Assembly: GCF_963678635.1 (NCBI RefSeq)
Contig: NC_087065.1
Span: 47,802,381-47,866,380 of the forward strand
Reading direction: 5' to 3'
Length of the DNA: 64,000 nucleotides
From: Symsagittifera roscoffensis
Lineage: Eukaryota > Xenacoelomorpha > Acoela > Convolutidae
Position 1 is the first letter of the stretch. Each line of letters begins with the position of its first letter. Below are positions 26,235-36,414 of this stretch, piece by piece. The notes below the pieces were generated by a model that was not told the origin of the DNA, did not search any database, and saw only the letters and a list, made by a program, of their open reading frames with translations. The position numbers were made by a program, and so were the translations under genes.

Positions 26235-29200
26235 TCAAAGCGCTTCAGGATCCTCTGATATACTTTGTCGATCCCCTGATGGCCCATCTGATCATGTGAC
26301 CTGAAAAATAGTTCTGTCTGATAGAGTTGCGGTAACACTATTGCGTTATACTTGTATAGGGCTCTGTCTTCTTCTCTTCTCTTACAAGCCACAATCCCGT
26401 TCTTGTTCAAATAAAACCTCCCTTCCTTCTGCATGAAGTATTGTCTCAGGATGCGATAACTATCTTCCTCAAGGTCCCCTTTATCCGGAGAACCATTCTC
26501 TATCCACCTTTTCAGGTTGCTTGTCATGCGATCATTTCTCTGCGCCCTTAGAAGATCCGAGACTCTGTATCTCGCCTTCAAGTACGTCTTCATGACCCTC
26601 ATCTGACTATTCAGCTCATTAGGCTGGTGTGTGTCATCTTCCATCTTAACGCACCAAATCTTCGCCAACGGCTGTGTTTCTTGTTTAAACGGCTGAAGAT
26701 CAGTCCTGATTACCTCCTTTTGCGGCAACAGACTTATCGAACGTTTCGATACCGCTATTGTCTCCAAGTCATCCGCTGCGTTGTCAAAGACTCTTTTGCT
26801 TGGTATAAGGTAGCGATCGCTGTCAGGATCCTGGTACACCTCTCTGTCCAGATCCCTTGCCCGAGTTTCCACTAGTAGTGTGTGGATCGCTAGTCCGGAC
26901 AGTTCTGATCCCGAGCTCGAGTTCCTGTCTGAATAGGTGTCCATTCCTGAGTTCCGGGAATTGTCATCCGTTGAAGAGGTTGTGCTGGAGACTGCACGCT
27001 CCTCCAGATCATGTCTGTGCCTTCTTCGCATCCATCTGAACTCCCCGGACAAAACCTTGTTCTCTAGGTCCTGTTTCTCATCAGGAATTTTTTCGTCTAT
27101 CTCAGACTCCCCGGACAAACTTTCTTGTCCCGGGTGTTGATCTTGTGATCGCTGGTCCTTCTCGTCATTCGTCTCCCCGGACAAATAGTCTTGCAGTAGA
27201 TTTTGTTCTACCTTTTCACCTTCCTTCTCCTGGTCCACAAAGGTGACGGTTTTCTTTCGCTTGCTGCTCCCCTGTTCCTTCTGTCCGTAAGAAGTACTGG
27301 TTAAACTCTCGTGGCGTATTGAGGATACTAGTTGCTGAACTATTGTCCTACAATCCCTCTCGTTCTCTGCGTGCTGTCGTCTGGACGGCATGATCTTCAC
27401 CTTCTCACTGACTGTTAGCGATGCCACTGCTGCTGTCCACTCGGGGTCATCTCTGGTCACTTCTCTTTCTAACAATCCACCCAGCATCCGCATAACTTGC
27501 GGTGTGACTTGCACCGTTTTATCCAATAATGAGAGGCTGTCTACGTTCATGCGAGAGAGTTCTTGCTGGACCAGATTCGAGCGCAGCAACAGATCCAAGG
27601 GGACCGGGTCCTCCTTGGATAGGATCTTTATCTCGGCTGCCTTCTCTACAGCCAACTCAGGATGCCCTGGAATTGGATGTCCAGACTTATCCAACCATCT
27701 AGTTAAGGGAAGCGCTTCATAAGTTTCTTTGTCCAGAAACGAGAATCCCTCCTTTATTTCCGCCTGATTGGCCTGCTTCTGCTCCAATCTTTCATAGAAC
27801 TCAGTTTTCTTGCTGAGGTTGTCAGCATTCTGGTGTTTATCACGCATCCTATGTTCGATTATCATATGGTAGCCATCCAATCTTACTATCCATCTACCAA
27901 TATAAATCTGATCCATCGAGTAGGTCTTCAACCAGGATAATGCTCTGTTGTCCACGCGTAACTTGAAGGGAGCGCTCCCCAAGTATGCACGGTACTTTTC
28001 CACAAAAGTGACTACTGCAAACAAATCTGCTTTTGGTGCGCCATATTTCATCTCTGTGTCACTCAAGACCTTGCTGCCGTATGCAATGGGACGGAGAACC
28101 GTTCTTCCTTTCCATTCTTGCTCTTGATGCAGTATTCCTGAGATGGCTACTACCGATGCGTCTGTATCAAGAACATACATGCCCTTTTCTGTAGGCATGC
28201 CTAGCACTGGCGCTTCGCACAGTTCCCGCTTTATGTTCTCGAAGGCAACCTGTGCCTCATCGTTCCATTCGAACTTTTTCCCCTTGTTGCGCATCAGCTT
28301 CTGCATCGGATACACCTTGTCCGCATATCCTTTTATGAATTCCCGGTAGTAATTGTCAAACCCTAGGAAGCTCAGGAGCTGTGTGTCCGTTCTGGGAGCT
28401 TTCCATGTCAACACTGCTTCCACTGCTTCCGGGTCCGGCCTCACACCATGCCTGTCCACCTTTCTTCCCAGGTACTTAATCGAATCCCTAGGGATTTCAC
28501 ATTTCGATGGTTTGCACTTCAATCCTGCTCTTTTCATGCATCCAAAGACCTCATCGAGCCTATCAATGTGGTCTTCCAAGGTCGGTGTCGCTATCACTAC
28601 GTCATCCACGTAACACATCACGAGATTCCCGTACTTCTTGGTCACTCCCGTCAAACCCTGAGCCATCAGTCTTTGAAAAGTGGCCGTTGCATTGCACAAG
28701 TCGAAGGGCATCCTCTTCCACTGGTACAATCCCAATTCGCACGCGAATCCGGGTTTCTCTCTATCTTTCTTCCGCAGAGGGACCTGCCAGAAGGCAGAAC
28801 CCAAGTCCAATGTGGTGAAGAACTTGGCATCACCAAGCTTAGAGAGGCTCTCGTCTATTCGCGGTATCGGGTACGCATCTTTTATCGTTACCGCGTTCAA
28901 GTAACGAAAGTCGCAACAAAATCTAAGCTGCCCCCTTTCTTTTTCGCCATTACTACAACGCAAGCCCATGGCGATATCGAGGGTTCTATCATGTCGTATT
29001 CAAGCAACATTTCTATTTCCGCTCGGCACGCTTCCGATTTGTGTGGCGTCATTCGCCTTGCGCCTTCCCTATGGGAACGGCGCCCTCTTCAAGTTCGATT
29101 TCGTGTTCGACGAAATTACAGCAACCGATATCTGCGCTCCGATTTAGGAGGTCCCGCAATTTTTCGAAATCTGCCTCACCTATTTTTCCTTTTAAATGTT

Positions 29201-31147
29201 CTATCTCTGGTAAAACCGGTTTGTCAGATTCTAGTTCGTATGACGAGGGGCGTTCCGGAAAATTCGAGCAGCTTGATAAGCCATCGTCCGTTTCGGATTT
29301 CATTGAAAACATTTTATGAATAGATTTTAATTCATTAATCCTCTTTAAAATTTTATCTTTATTGGCATGATAAAGACAGTCTTTCACACTCTGTTTCTTC
29401 AAGTTTTGTGTCTCTTCATAGTCGGTCCTCATCGGCAAAGCGTAACCAAGCTTCTTTCCACGCTGGATTGAAACCGTGGTGTCCAGTGTGTTCAATAACA
29501 CACTGACACACAGTCCGTTTCGCGTTACCGAGAAGCTCCGGCCTAAAATCACCGAACTCTGACTATTTGGATTCGGTACTAAGCAAACCTGTTTACTATC
29601 ACTTAACAAATTCAAATTTCTCATTCTAAAAATTGCCACCACAGCTTGTCCTGGCTGTAGTTTTACTTTCCTATCTAAATAAATTGGTACCTTGTTTTCG
29701 TCTGTTATTATCCAATTAATTGGTCTCTTAACATACTTCCGGTCCGGGTTTCTAATCCGTATCAGACCGTTGTTCAAGTCAATCATCACGTCAAAATTCC
29801 TGACAAAATCTCTGCCCAAGATGAATTGGTCGGCGTCGTCCAAATTCTCTACCACCAGGAAGCTCATCCAAAGATCCCGTCCTCCCATGTGGAGGACCGT
29901 TATTGGTGCTCTTCCGGCTACGTAAATAGCTCCTCGATTGGCGGCGGCCAGTCGGAGATTCGTTGGAATTAGATCTTCCCTCGTGAAGCCCATTCTTTCC
30001 CAAGTTTTTATCGGCATCACACTCACTACCGCTCCTGTGTCCAGAAGCCCTGTGACTCCGATTTTTGTTCCGTTGGTGTCGAGCAGATGGGCGGTCACAT
30101 CTGCTTCATACCCAATGTGTACTGCATCTTGTTCCATCATGGCGTCATGGCCTATCCTGCGGACTTTGAGTTCCTCCTCACCCAAATAGATCTGCCCCAT
30201 TTGGTCAGCATCTGTTGTTACATAAGTCCTGGTGTAGATACTGATTCCATCCACGTTCAGCATCACTTGATACGGCCCATAGACCTCTAGGTAGCGTCCA
30301 TGAAGTTTCTTCATGCGAGGGCCACCCGTTGTTAGTAGTGCTCGCACAGCTCTTGACTCGGTGCGTGGCTCCACCTGCCTCAGATAATCTGCATATGTGT
30401 CCAAATGCATCAAAGTGAATTCGGATGGTTCACTCAGATTTCTGATTACCTGATGTCCGGCCACTGAGATTATCGACTGTATTTTGCTTCCTTGTGGCAC
30501 CATGCCGAACCTCTGACCGGAGATTACATTAAGTTTCATGCCCAAACTGCTTGGTGCTTTAGTCTCCTCGACCTCCGTTGCTTCGAAGGTATTCAAATGC
30601 TCCTGTAGTTTCTCATTCTCCAGTTCGAGTTTCACTTTTTGTTCGATCTCTTTCGTCACCAGTTCCTGCTGCACTCTTTTTAGAGCATCCCTCGCGACTA
30701 CCCTATAATCGATCTTGAAGTCATCAGCCGCAGTTGCTGGTTCCGGTTCACGTGTCTCGTCTGTTACCGCTAGCATTTTCTTTGCCGCCAGCTCTTGAGG
30801 TTTATCCTTTCTGCGTGCCTCCGCTTCACTCAACAGGCGAGCCTTGCTGGCTTTCACACCTGACAAAGCTTCTTCATGTCTTGGATGCTTGATGTCTGCC
30901 ACTGCATCCCAGAATTGCGGACAATCTGATTTAAAATGACCTTCCAAGTTGCAAAAGAAACACCTCGGGCCAAATTTTGCAATTACTCCTCTTATGAAAT
31001 CCTCATGGTCCAATTCTGACGCATCTTTGTCCTCGAGGCTGAAGCCTATTGCTTTCATGCCTGGTTTGTAAGTTGGGCATGCTGACACATGATGGTCCGT
31101 TGAACTGCAATTGGCACAAGAGCGTCTCTTGTTCATATCATCCCTCG
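24552..31147 (-). repeat. Tandem gag-pol unit, copy 3 (rightmost)
   Basis: About 6596 bp. At its right edge (31145-31147, TCG) the sequence continues uninterrupted into the Gag capsid coding region. It is the least frameshifted copy, with RT, RNase H, linker and zinc finger in one 969-codon frame. Confidence 0.9.
26060..28969 (-). CDS. pol: RT, RNase H, linker and integrase zinc finger (copy 3)
   Basis: 969 codons, the longest pol frame. YVDD is at residues 120-123 (28601-28612). RNase H begins near residue 265 with TDAS; the position of the catalytic Glu is Asp315 (codon 28025-28027) where copies 1 and 2 have Glu. The third RNase H Asp (RVDN) is kept. The HHCC finger lies near residues 888-932. 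The frame ends in the 16-base repeats, and the integrase core continues in the overlapping frame 24537-26234. The N-terminal RT motif lies upstream in a different frame. Confidence 0.85.
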   Translation of the reverse strand: MGLRCSNGEKERGQLRFCCDFRYLNAVTIKDAYPIPRIDESLSKLGDAKFFTTLDLGSAFWQVPLRKKDREKPGFACELGLYQWKRMPFDLCNATATFQRLMAQGLTGVTKKYGNLVMCYVDDVVIATPTLEDHIDRLDEVFGCMKRAGLKCKPSKCEIPRDSIKYLGRKVDRHGVRPDPEAVEAVLTWKAPRTDTQLLSFLGFDNYYREFIKGYADKVYPMQKLMRNKGKKFEWNDEAQVAFENIKRELCEAPVLGMPTEKGMYVLDTDASVVAISGILHQEQEWKGRTVLRPIAYGSKVLSDTEMKYGAPKADLFAVVTFVEKYRAYLGSAPFKLRVDNRALSWLKTYSMDQIYIGRWIVRLDGYHMIIEHRMRDKHQNADNLSKKTEFYERLEQKQANQAEIKEGFSFLDKETYEALPLTRWLDKSGHPIPGHPELAVEKAAEIKILSKEDPVPLDLLLRSNLVQQELSRMNVDSLSLLDKTVQVTPQVMRMLGGLLEREVTRDDPEWTAAVASLTVSEKVKIMPSRRQHAENERDCRTIVQQLVSSIRHESLTSTSYGQKEQGSSKRKKTVTFVDQEKEGEKVEQNLLQDYLSGETNDEKDQRSQDQHPGQESLSGESEIDEKIPDEKQDLENKVLSGEFRWMRRRHRHDLEERAVSSTTSSTDDNSRNSGMDTYSDRNSSSGSELSGLAIHTLLVETRARDLDREVYQDPDSDRYLIPSKRVFDNAADDLETIAVSKRSISLLPQKEVIRTDLQPFKQETQPLAKIWCVKMEDDTHQPNELNSQMRVMKTYLKARYRVSDLLRAQRNDRMTSNLKRWIENGSPDKGDLEEDSYRILRQYFMQKEGRFYLNKNGIVACKRREEDRALYKYNAIVLPQLYQTELFFRSHDQMGHQGIDKVYQRILKRFEWPGMKKACEKWVTACLSCQQVKDPRKFAISITICDFHYNSDFHYNRSSRLNSMRWCR

Positions 31148-32444
31148 GTTTGTACCAATTGTTCCCTTGGTTTGCTGGTCTGTTGTTAAAATTGCCATAA
31201 TTGTTCTTGTAGTATCCAGATCTCGAAGGAGGTTTCAACAAAAGATACTTTTTTGACTTGAGCCTCAACTCCTCTGGTGTTGGCGCATTGGTTGAAAGTG
31301 GTGTGTAATGCGTTGCTAGCATTGTTCGAAGTTCATCATTCTTCACACCATCAATGAACTTTGAGGCTACGGCCAGGTTCATCCTTCGGTTTGACTCATC
31401 CGGTTGGCTGCGTCTTCTCAGCATTTCCAAGTCATCGAGAAACTTGTCTATCGTTTCATCTTCTCGTTGCCTCCGTTTCTCGAAGCGCATCATTGCTTGA
31501 TGCCCCTGCACCCCTGATCCGAAACGCTTTAACAAGATTTCGAAGATTTTCTCAGCTGTGTCACGCTGATATTGCTTCTTGGCCATGACACAGTTCAGGG
31601 CTGTCCCTTCCAAGTTGCTGGTAAGCGCACTGCATTCCTGTCTCTCCGACAAGTCCTCTTCCTCGAAATGCAGCTTCATTACTTCTATCCAGGTATCAAT
31701 ACAGCCATCAGATTCATCTTTATAGCATCTTGGTTTCTTAAAGACTCTTCTGGACTTCTCACTGCGTTCATTGGTTCTGGATAACCTTGTAAGGAATGTC
31801 TCCAAAGACCTGTTTAGGGGTTCAAAGGCTGTGGCCATTGCCGTAGCATCCCTTGAGTGTCCCGCCTGAGTGTCCTCACACCTTGTCAAAGGCTCTGTGT
31901 GCGGTGCATCCCTGCAATCCGAATCGCTGTGAGTGTTTCTCGCTTGGCCCACATGACTCCTCCCCGGGCTTGCATGCCCCCTGTTACCGGAATCACTTCT
32001 CCCAGTCGCATGTGTGCCTTGCGTTGGTCGTTCGTTAGAGGTCTGTCTGTTCCCCGTTGAACTTGCTCTACTGTTCGGGCCCCATGTTCTATTATCCCCT
32101 GTGGCATAGCCTGATGAACTGCCCCTGCCTCTAGTGGATCCATACGTCTTCCTCTTTTGATGTTCATTGAAGTTCACCTTCGGCTCCCTGCTGGGACCTC
32201 CCGAGTTCGGTTCCCCTTCTTTTGGTCCACTCTTGCTGCTTAGTAGCCCGTCCAACCTATCCATGATAGCCTGTGTTCGCCTCTCCATCATCGCGTCTAT
32301 CTTTGTGTCAAGAGTCCCAAGAGATTGCTCTTGCTGAATTCTTAACTTCTCCATGTCGTCTCTTAAGCGTAACTCTCGCTGTTCCGCTTCTCTTGTCATT
32401 CGCGACAATTTCTTCGCCATATGCTCGTCCGTTCTTTCTTTCAA
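29049..32444 (-). CDS. gag-pro: Gag-protease polyprotein (only copy with capsid region)
   Basis: 1131 codons; the listed first codon is TTG, the first ATG is at 32420, and the frame is open upstream to about 32530. In order: a coiled coil (residues 1-70), a Ser/Gly/Arg-rich stretch (75-200), a capsid-like Gag domain (about 225-390), and CCHC knuckles at 443-456 and 495-508. A charged spacer follows, then retropepsin with DTG at about 802-804 and ILGRDF near 885. Gag packages RNA and forms the particle; the protease matures it. The frame stops just before RT, with RT motifs in the -1 frame. Part of this sequence is repeated in copies 1 and 2. Confidence 0.9.
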   Translation of the reverse strand: MKERTDEHMAKKLSRMTREAEQRELRLRDDMEKLRIQQEQSLGTLDTKIDAMMERRTQAIMDRLDGLLSSKSGPKEGEPNSGGPSREPKVNFNEHQKRKTYGSTRGRGSSSGYATGDNRTWGPNSRASSTGNRQTSNERPTQGTHATGRSDSGNRGHASPGRSHVGQARNTHSDSDCRDAPHTEPLTRCEDTQAGHSRDATAMATAFEPLNRSLETFLTRLSRTNERSEKSRRVFKKPRCYKDESDGCIDTWIEVMKLHFEEEDLSERQECSALTSNLEGTALNCVMAKKQYQRDTAEKIFEILLKRFGSGVQGHQAMMRFEKRRQREDETIDKFLDDLEMLRRRSQPDESNRRMNLAVASKFIDGVKNDELRTMLATHYTPLSTNAPTPEELRLKSKKYLLLKPPSRSGYYKNNYGNFNNRPANQGNNWYKPRDDMNKRRSCANCSSTDHHVSACPTYKPGMKAIGFSLEDKDASELDHEDFIRGVIAKFGPRCFFCNLEGHFKSDCPQFWDAVADIKHPRHEEALSGVKASKARLLSEAEARRKDKPQELAAKKMLAVTDETREPEPATAADDFKIDYRVVARDALKRVQQELVTKEIEQKVKLELENEKLQEHLNTFEATEVEETKAPSSLGMKLNVISGQRFGMVPQGSKIQSIISVAGHQVIRNLSEPSEFTLMHLDTYADYLRQVEPRTESRAVRALLTTGGPRMKKLHGRYLEVYGPYQVMLNVDGISIYTRTYVTTDADQMGQIYLGEEELKVRRIGHDAMMEQDAVHIGYEADVTAHLLDTNGTKIGVTGLLDTGAVVSVMPIKTWERMGFTREDLIPTNLRLAAANRGAIYVAGRAPITVLHMGGRDLWMSFLVVENLDDADQFILGRDFVRNFDVMIDLNNGLIRIRNPDRKYVKRPINWIITDENKVPIYLDRKVKLQPGQAVVAIFRMRNLNLLSDSKQVCLVPNPNSQSSVILGRSFSVTRNGLCVSVLLNTLDTTVSIQRGKKLGYALPMRTDYEETQNLKKQSVKDCLYHANKDKILKRINELKSIHKMFSMKSETDDGLSSCSNFPERPSSYELESDKPVLPEIEHLKGKIGEADFEKLRDLLNRSADIGCCNFVEHEIELEEGAVPIGKAQGE

Positions 32445-32569
32445 GCGTTTTTCGCTCCTACCAACTTCTTGTCTATTGCGGTTTATTTCTTCCCGCAGAC
32501 TTTCTCTTTCAATGTGAACTGCCCTTTATAGTTCACTCATTCATATGGACATCTGTTCATTTTGTTCTC

Positions 32570-33499
32570 CTAACTGTCCGCTATGTTGTTTAAGGCTTCT
32601 TCTAGTGCTGCCCCGTTATCCACGAGTGGCGTCACTAGTGGCGGTGTAACCCTGTCGGTCCCAGGTAGCTTCGAGCTGGTCGAGATCCGGGCCTTGACCC
32701 TCTGCCTCGACGTCTTTTCATTATCCACCTCAGGATCCGCCAATGCGTTGCCTAGCCCTCTGTTTCTACTCTCGCCAGTTTGCAGCTCTGAATTTGTCAT
32801 AATCGCGAAGTCTCTTGACTGGCCCGGTGTGTTTACCTCTTTGCTTATCGTTCTCACTACACCAAATTTGTCCATGGTTCCAGTCTCTCTTCCGACGTAT
32901 GCCTCACCCTCCTGGGTCGAACTATTGAGGCTGACTTGAGACCCAAAGTCCACTTGCTCTTCTTCGTCCTCCTCCTCCTGGGATTCACCTTCATTTCCTG
33001 CGCCCCCTCCCATGGTGAATGGAAAGATGTTTCCTAAGGTGTTCCTCATTCTTTCTGAGCACGATGATGACGTTGTTTGTTTCTCAGTTCCGCCTGTCAT
33101 CATAGTGTTGTCTGTTGGAGATCTTCTAGTTGCCGCTATTTCAGTTGAGATGTCGGACAGTTCCGACATCTCTTCTCGATCCAATGTCCCGGTGGAAGTG
33201 GCAAAATCATGGCCCTGTTCTACCGGAGTAGATTCACTCGCCAGCCTTATGCCTCTCCCTTCCAGTCCACGTACTTCCTGGTTGCCGTTCATGGCATGGT
33301 CCGTATTGACCTCCACTTCTAACAGTTCTTTTCGCTCCTCTGAGGTCTTCTGACTCCTTGTTTCAACCATTCTGCCTGAAACCGTCTCCCCTTTGTCGGT
33401 CCGGGCAAAAGGATCGGTCATCGTTTTTCTTTGCTTTTCAGGTATGAATTTCCTAGAGCTATTACCTCGTTTAGGTATCCTTGACTTGTCTAGACTCAT
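32570..33499 (-). CDS. Gag N-terminal or pre-Gag ORF, acidic and low complexity
   Basis: About 309 codons from the ATG at 33499 (the frame opens two codons earlier). The protein is rich in Glu, Ser, Thr and Gly with an acidic run (EEEDEEEQ) and no recognisable fold; it is probably mostly disordered. It ends at a TAG. Stops in all frames separate it from the Gag coiled coil 126 bases downstream. It may be a separate leader protein or the original Gag N-terminus cut off by mutations; the second fits the absence of a good ATG for Gag. Confidence 0.6.
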   Translation of the reverse strand: MSLDKSRIPKRGNSSRKFIPEKQRKTMTDPFARTDKGETVSGRMVETRSQKTSEERKELLEVEVNTDHAMNGNQEVRGLEGRGIRLASESTPVEQGHDFATSTGTLDREEMSELSDISTEIAATRRSPTDNTMMTGGTEKQTTSSSCSERMRNTLGNIFPFTMGGGAGNEGESQEEEDEEEQVDFGSQVSLNSSTQEGEAYVGRETGTMDKFGVVRTISKEVNTPGQSRDFAIMTNSELQTGESRNRGLGNALADPEVDNEKTSRQRVKARISTSSKLPGTDRVTPPLVTPLVDNGAALEEALNNIADS

Positions 33500-34280
33500 T
33501 CTCAATCTGCCACTTCCTAATTCCTATAGACTTAATTCGATTGCTAGTGACCTTATAGTTTGACAACCAATAATAATGACACAACACAATAAATTTCACA
33601 AGATTCTATCAAATAGTGACCACGAATCCCTGTATGTTATCAGAGTACAGTTTGTATGTAATTTATTCACACTAACCGATTATCGGTCGTAAGATTTGAA
33701 AACTAGCACAATATGATGTTATCAGTCAATTTAAAAGATAGTGTACTCACTACCCAATCAAGCACAGTTTATGTTGATTTAAAATCAAGAACAAAAAAAA
33801 TATATAATGACAGAATATGAATGCCTCTATGAAAAAACGTATGTGTATTGTACTTTTAGTCGGTCGCAGTACAATAGTCGAACTCGTCTTTTAAAGAAAA
33901 AGCTTTCCCTGCTCGGTGCTGCACCAAACAGACAAAACTTTTAAGGCAGTAATTTTCTCAAGTGGGCGTCTATTGCACCCACCGAGTACTGTGTTACCTA
34001 TCTGCCTTCGGACTGCCCGAGCTAGACCTACTACAATCCTCAGGGCAGTCACTTTTCACAAAAACGTACTGTGTTACAATCCACACCAATGAATTACGCT
34101 CTTTTTAGTTTAGACTTATTGTCGCGAATATCCGAGTTCGGACCTGTTTTGTTTTGGTCTGGTTTTTATTGAAAGGCAAGTTACCAGTGCAGTCACTGAG
34201 TCCTAGCCTGTCTGCTAATAACCTAATACCTCTCACTTTAGTCTTTCTTCCGTCTACCTAAGTCCTTTAATAAAATAATA

Positions 34281-35867
34281 CCCCTCCGGATTGGCACAAA
34301 TAGGACCCTTCCGGACTATAAAAATTTAGACCCCTCCGGATTGGGACCCCTCTGCGTTAGTTAATATAAGACCCCTCCGGATTTGGACCCCTCCTAATTT
34401 GAAAAAGTTTTTGACCCCTCCGGATTGGGAGCCCTCCGGTTTTGTAAAAGTAGCTTTTCGGAGATCTCCTTCTTTCAACCTATACCCCTCCGGGTACGTT
34501 CTCCGATGCTATTTTGTTTTCCAGATTAACTAGGAAGGGTATGTAATGCTTTCCTAGACCCTTCCGGATTGAAGTTAAGCCTCTTATTTGACAATTCACG
34601 CTAACGGTGAAGGGTCTTATCGCTCGCCTAACTTCGGCTCGATTAAGGTTTTACTGTGCCTTTAGCCTTCCCTTTTCGTCTAGAACAGCCTAAAGTTACT
34701 TTATTCAACCGCTATTACCTTTTGGTAGGGGTTTAAGGGCTTTTCTAAAAAAAAAATTTATAAAACGTGAAGGGTCTACCTTCCTAAATTGGTGAATTTG
34801 CTAAAAAGAATCTCAAAAAATTTTCACGCTTAATTTTCCGAAAAACTTTTGTCCCTATCAGTAAGCTCAGCTAATTTCTGATCTATTGGTACCAAGATCA
34901 ACTGGATATGCCCAGTAGTTTCAAAGTTATTAACCAAAACGTCTTTTTTCTAAAGTCAAGAAATTTCTCTCGTAAGGGTTCCGCCTAACTTTTTCCGCAA
35001 ATCTGGTCCTTTCGACCTAAAAAATAAAGATCCGAGCTCAAAAGGCCTATACTCTTCTAGTTCAATGCAGAAGACCCGATCTAAAACGCTTTAGTTGAAA
35101 AAATTTGCGAAAAACTATGCTATCTGTACCCCTCCGGATTGATGAATCCACCAAATCAAACAAGTTCGATTTCTCTGCAACCCGGAAGGCTTCCGGGTAG
35201 CGGGTTTTAAAACTTGTAGATTCACTAGTGGACGTTGTTCGAACAACTATTTTTACTGTTCTAACTCAAAAATTTCAAAAAAATTTCTGATTTTATAGTG
35301 TTTTGTTTTCTCAAAAATCACGAAAATTCGGTTTTTGGTTCCAAAAAAGTTCCAACCACTTTCGAACTAGACTTAACCGGTTCTATCTATTTTTTTTGTG
35401 AAGTTACGATGTAACACACTACTTTAGCGCTTTTTTCCGTTTCAAAAAATAACGATATCTCAAAAATCGCCACTTGTGGGGGAATCAAAATATCGCTTTT
35501 TTCACCCTAAAAACCGGTCTGCTTTCTGTTTCACTGAAAAACGGTATAAGAGTATTAATATAGGCTATATAAGTAATAATATTAGTAATACTATACCCCT
35601 CCGGGTTTGTTTAATATCCGAATTAAGGTGCTTAACTCGGATATTCGCAGTTCGGTGAAGGGTCACTACAGTGCAGCACTGTCGAGCACCCCACAGATTA
35701 CTATCTTACTTTTTGTACCAAAAGGGCTACAAAACTTGTTAACGATACCCAACAGTCGATTGTTGTTGTCCTTGAGCCCCTTCTTGTTGCTCCTTGTACT
35801 GCTCGCCGGATCAGTCTTCTCCCAAGACCCTTCCGAATTGAGCGCAAATCAGCTGACCCTTCCGGAT
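34281..35867 (-). repeat. Dispersed AATCCGGAGGGGT motif cluster
   Basis: On the plus strand ACCCCTCCGGATT or ACCCTTCCGGATT recurs about a dozen times, for example at 34281, 34331, 34371, 34414, 34484, 34557, 35128, 35594, 35827 and 35856. The same motif is in both LTRs (near 469-481 in the left one) and in the solo LTR at about 63270-63283. Spacing is irregular, so it is not a simple tandem repeat. Confidence 0.75.
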
Positions 35868-36399
35868 TGAGCGCAATTTATCATTAACGTGCTTAAATGC
35901 TCAAATAACCCTACAGTACAAGCCTCACAAACGGGCTACAAAATTGATCGTAACGATCTTGACTGATATAAATGACTGTAACAACAATATATCTATCAAC
36001 AACAAACGGGAGGGTCGGATCACATCTTGACTGGGGGGATGATTTCTACTGATTTTTTACTTTTTTTTTGTTTTTGGTTTTTTCGGTTATTTTTTATGTT
36101 TTCTGTTTTTCTTGGGTACTATACTACTTTTTAATGGTTTTATATATATCTTTAAGTGTTTTTGGTCACAAATTTCTCAGGGAACGACGGGACCGCGAAT
36201 CCCCCCACCCTTCCTGGTTCGTGAATTTTCGGTCTTAACTAGGTTAAAAAGCTATTCACGATAATCCGGAAGGCTTCCGCGTTCCGAACTACCCTTCCGC
36301 CCCGGCGGTTTAGGCCTATTAAGGGCGTTAATGTGAGCATCCGCTCGGCGCGGAGTGCTCGTTAACCGTTCTGCCGGTCATGATGTTAAAAAAGAATAA

Positions 36400-36414
36400 C
36401 ACCCAGGAGCGCCA
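36400..36414 (-). other. Candidate primer binding site
   Basis: The minus strand reads TGGCGCTCCTGGGTG. TGG complements the CCA end of a tRNA, and the following 12 bases would fit a tRNA acceptor and T-stem. It lies 12 bases inside the 5' LTR edge, further than the usual 0-5. No tRNA match could be tested. Confidence 0.35.

Noticed and set aside
28900-29070. Classical X-XXY-YYZ slippery site for gag-pol
   Set aside because: No heptamer in the correct frame was found at either frame change.
32570-32640. Gag starting at the ATGs between 32430 and 32570
   Set aside because: Frames from these ATGs hit stops within a few codons; the coiled-coil frame has its first ATG at 32420.
34281-35867. CRISPR-like array from the regularly recurring CCGGAGGGG motif
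   Set aside because: Spacing is irregular, the motif is short and variable, and the context is a eukaryotic retroelement leader.
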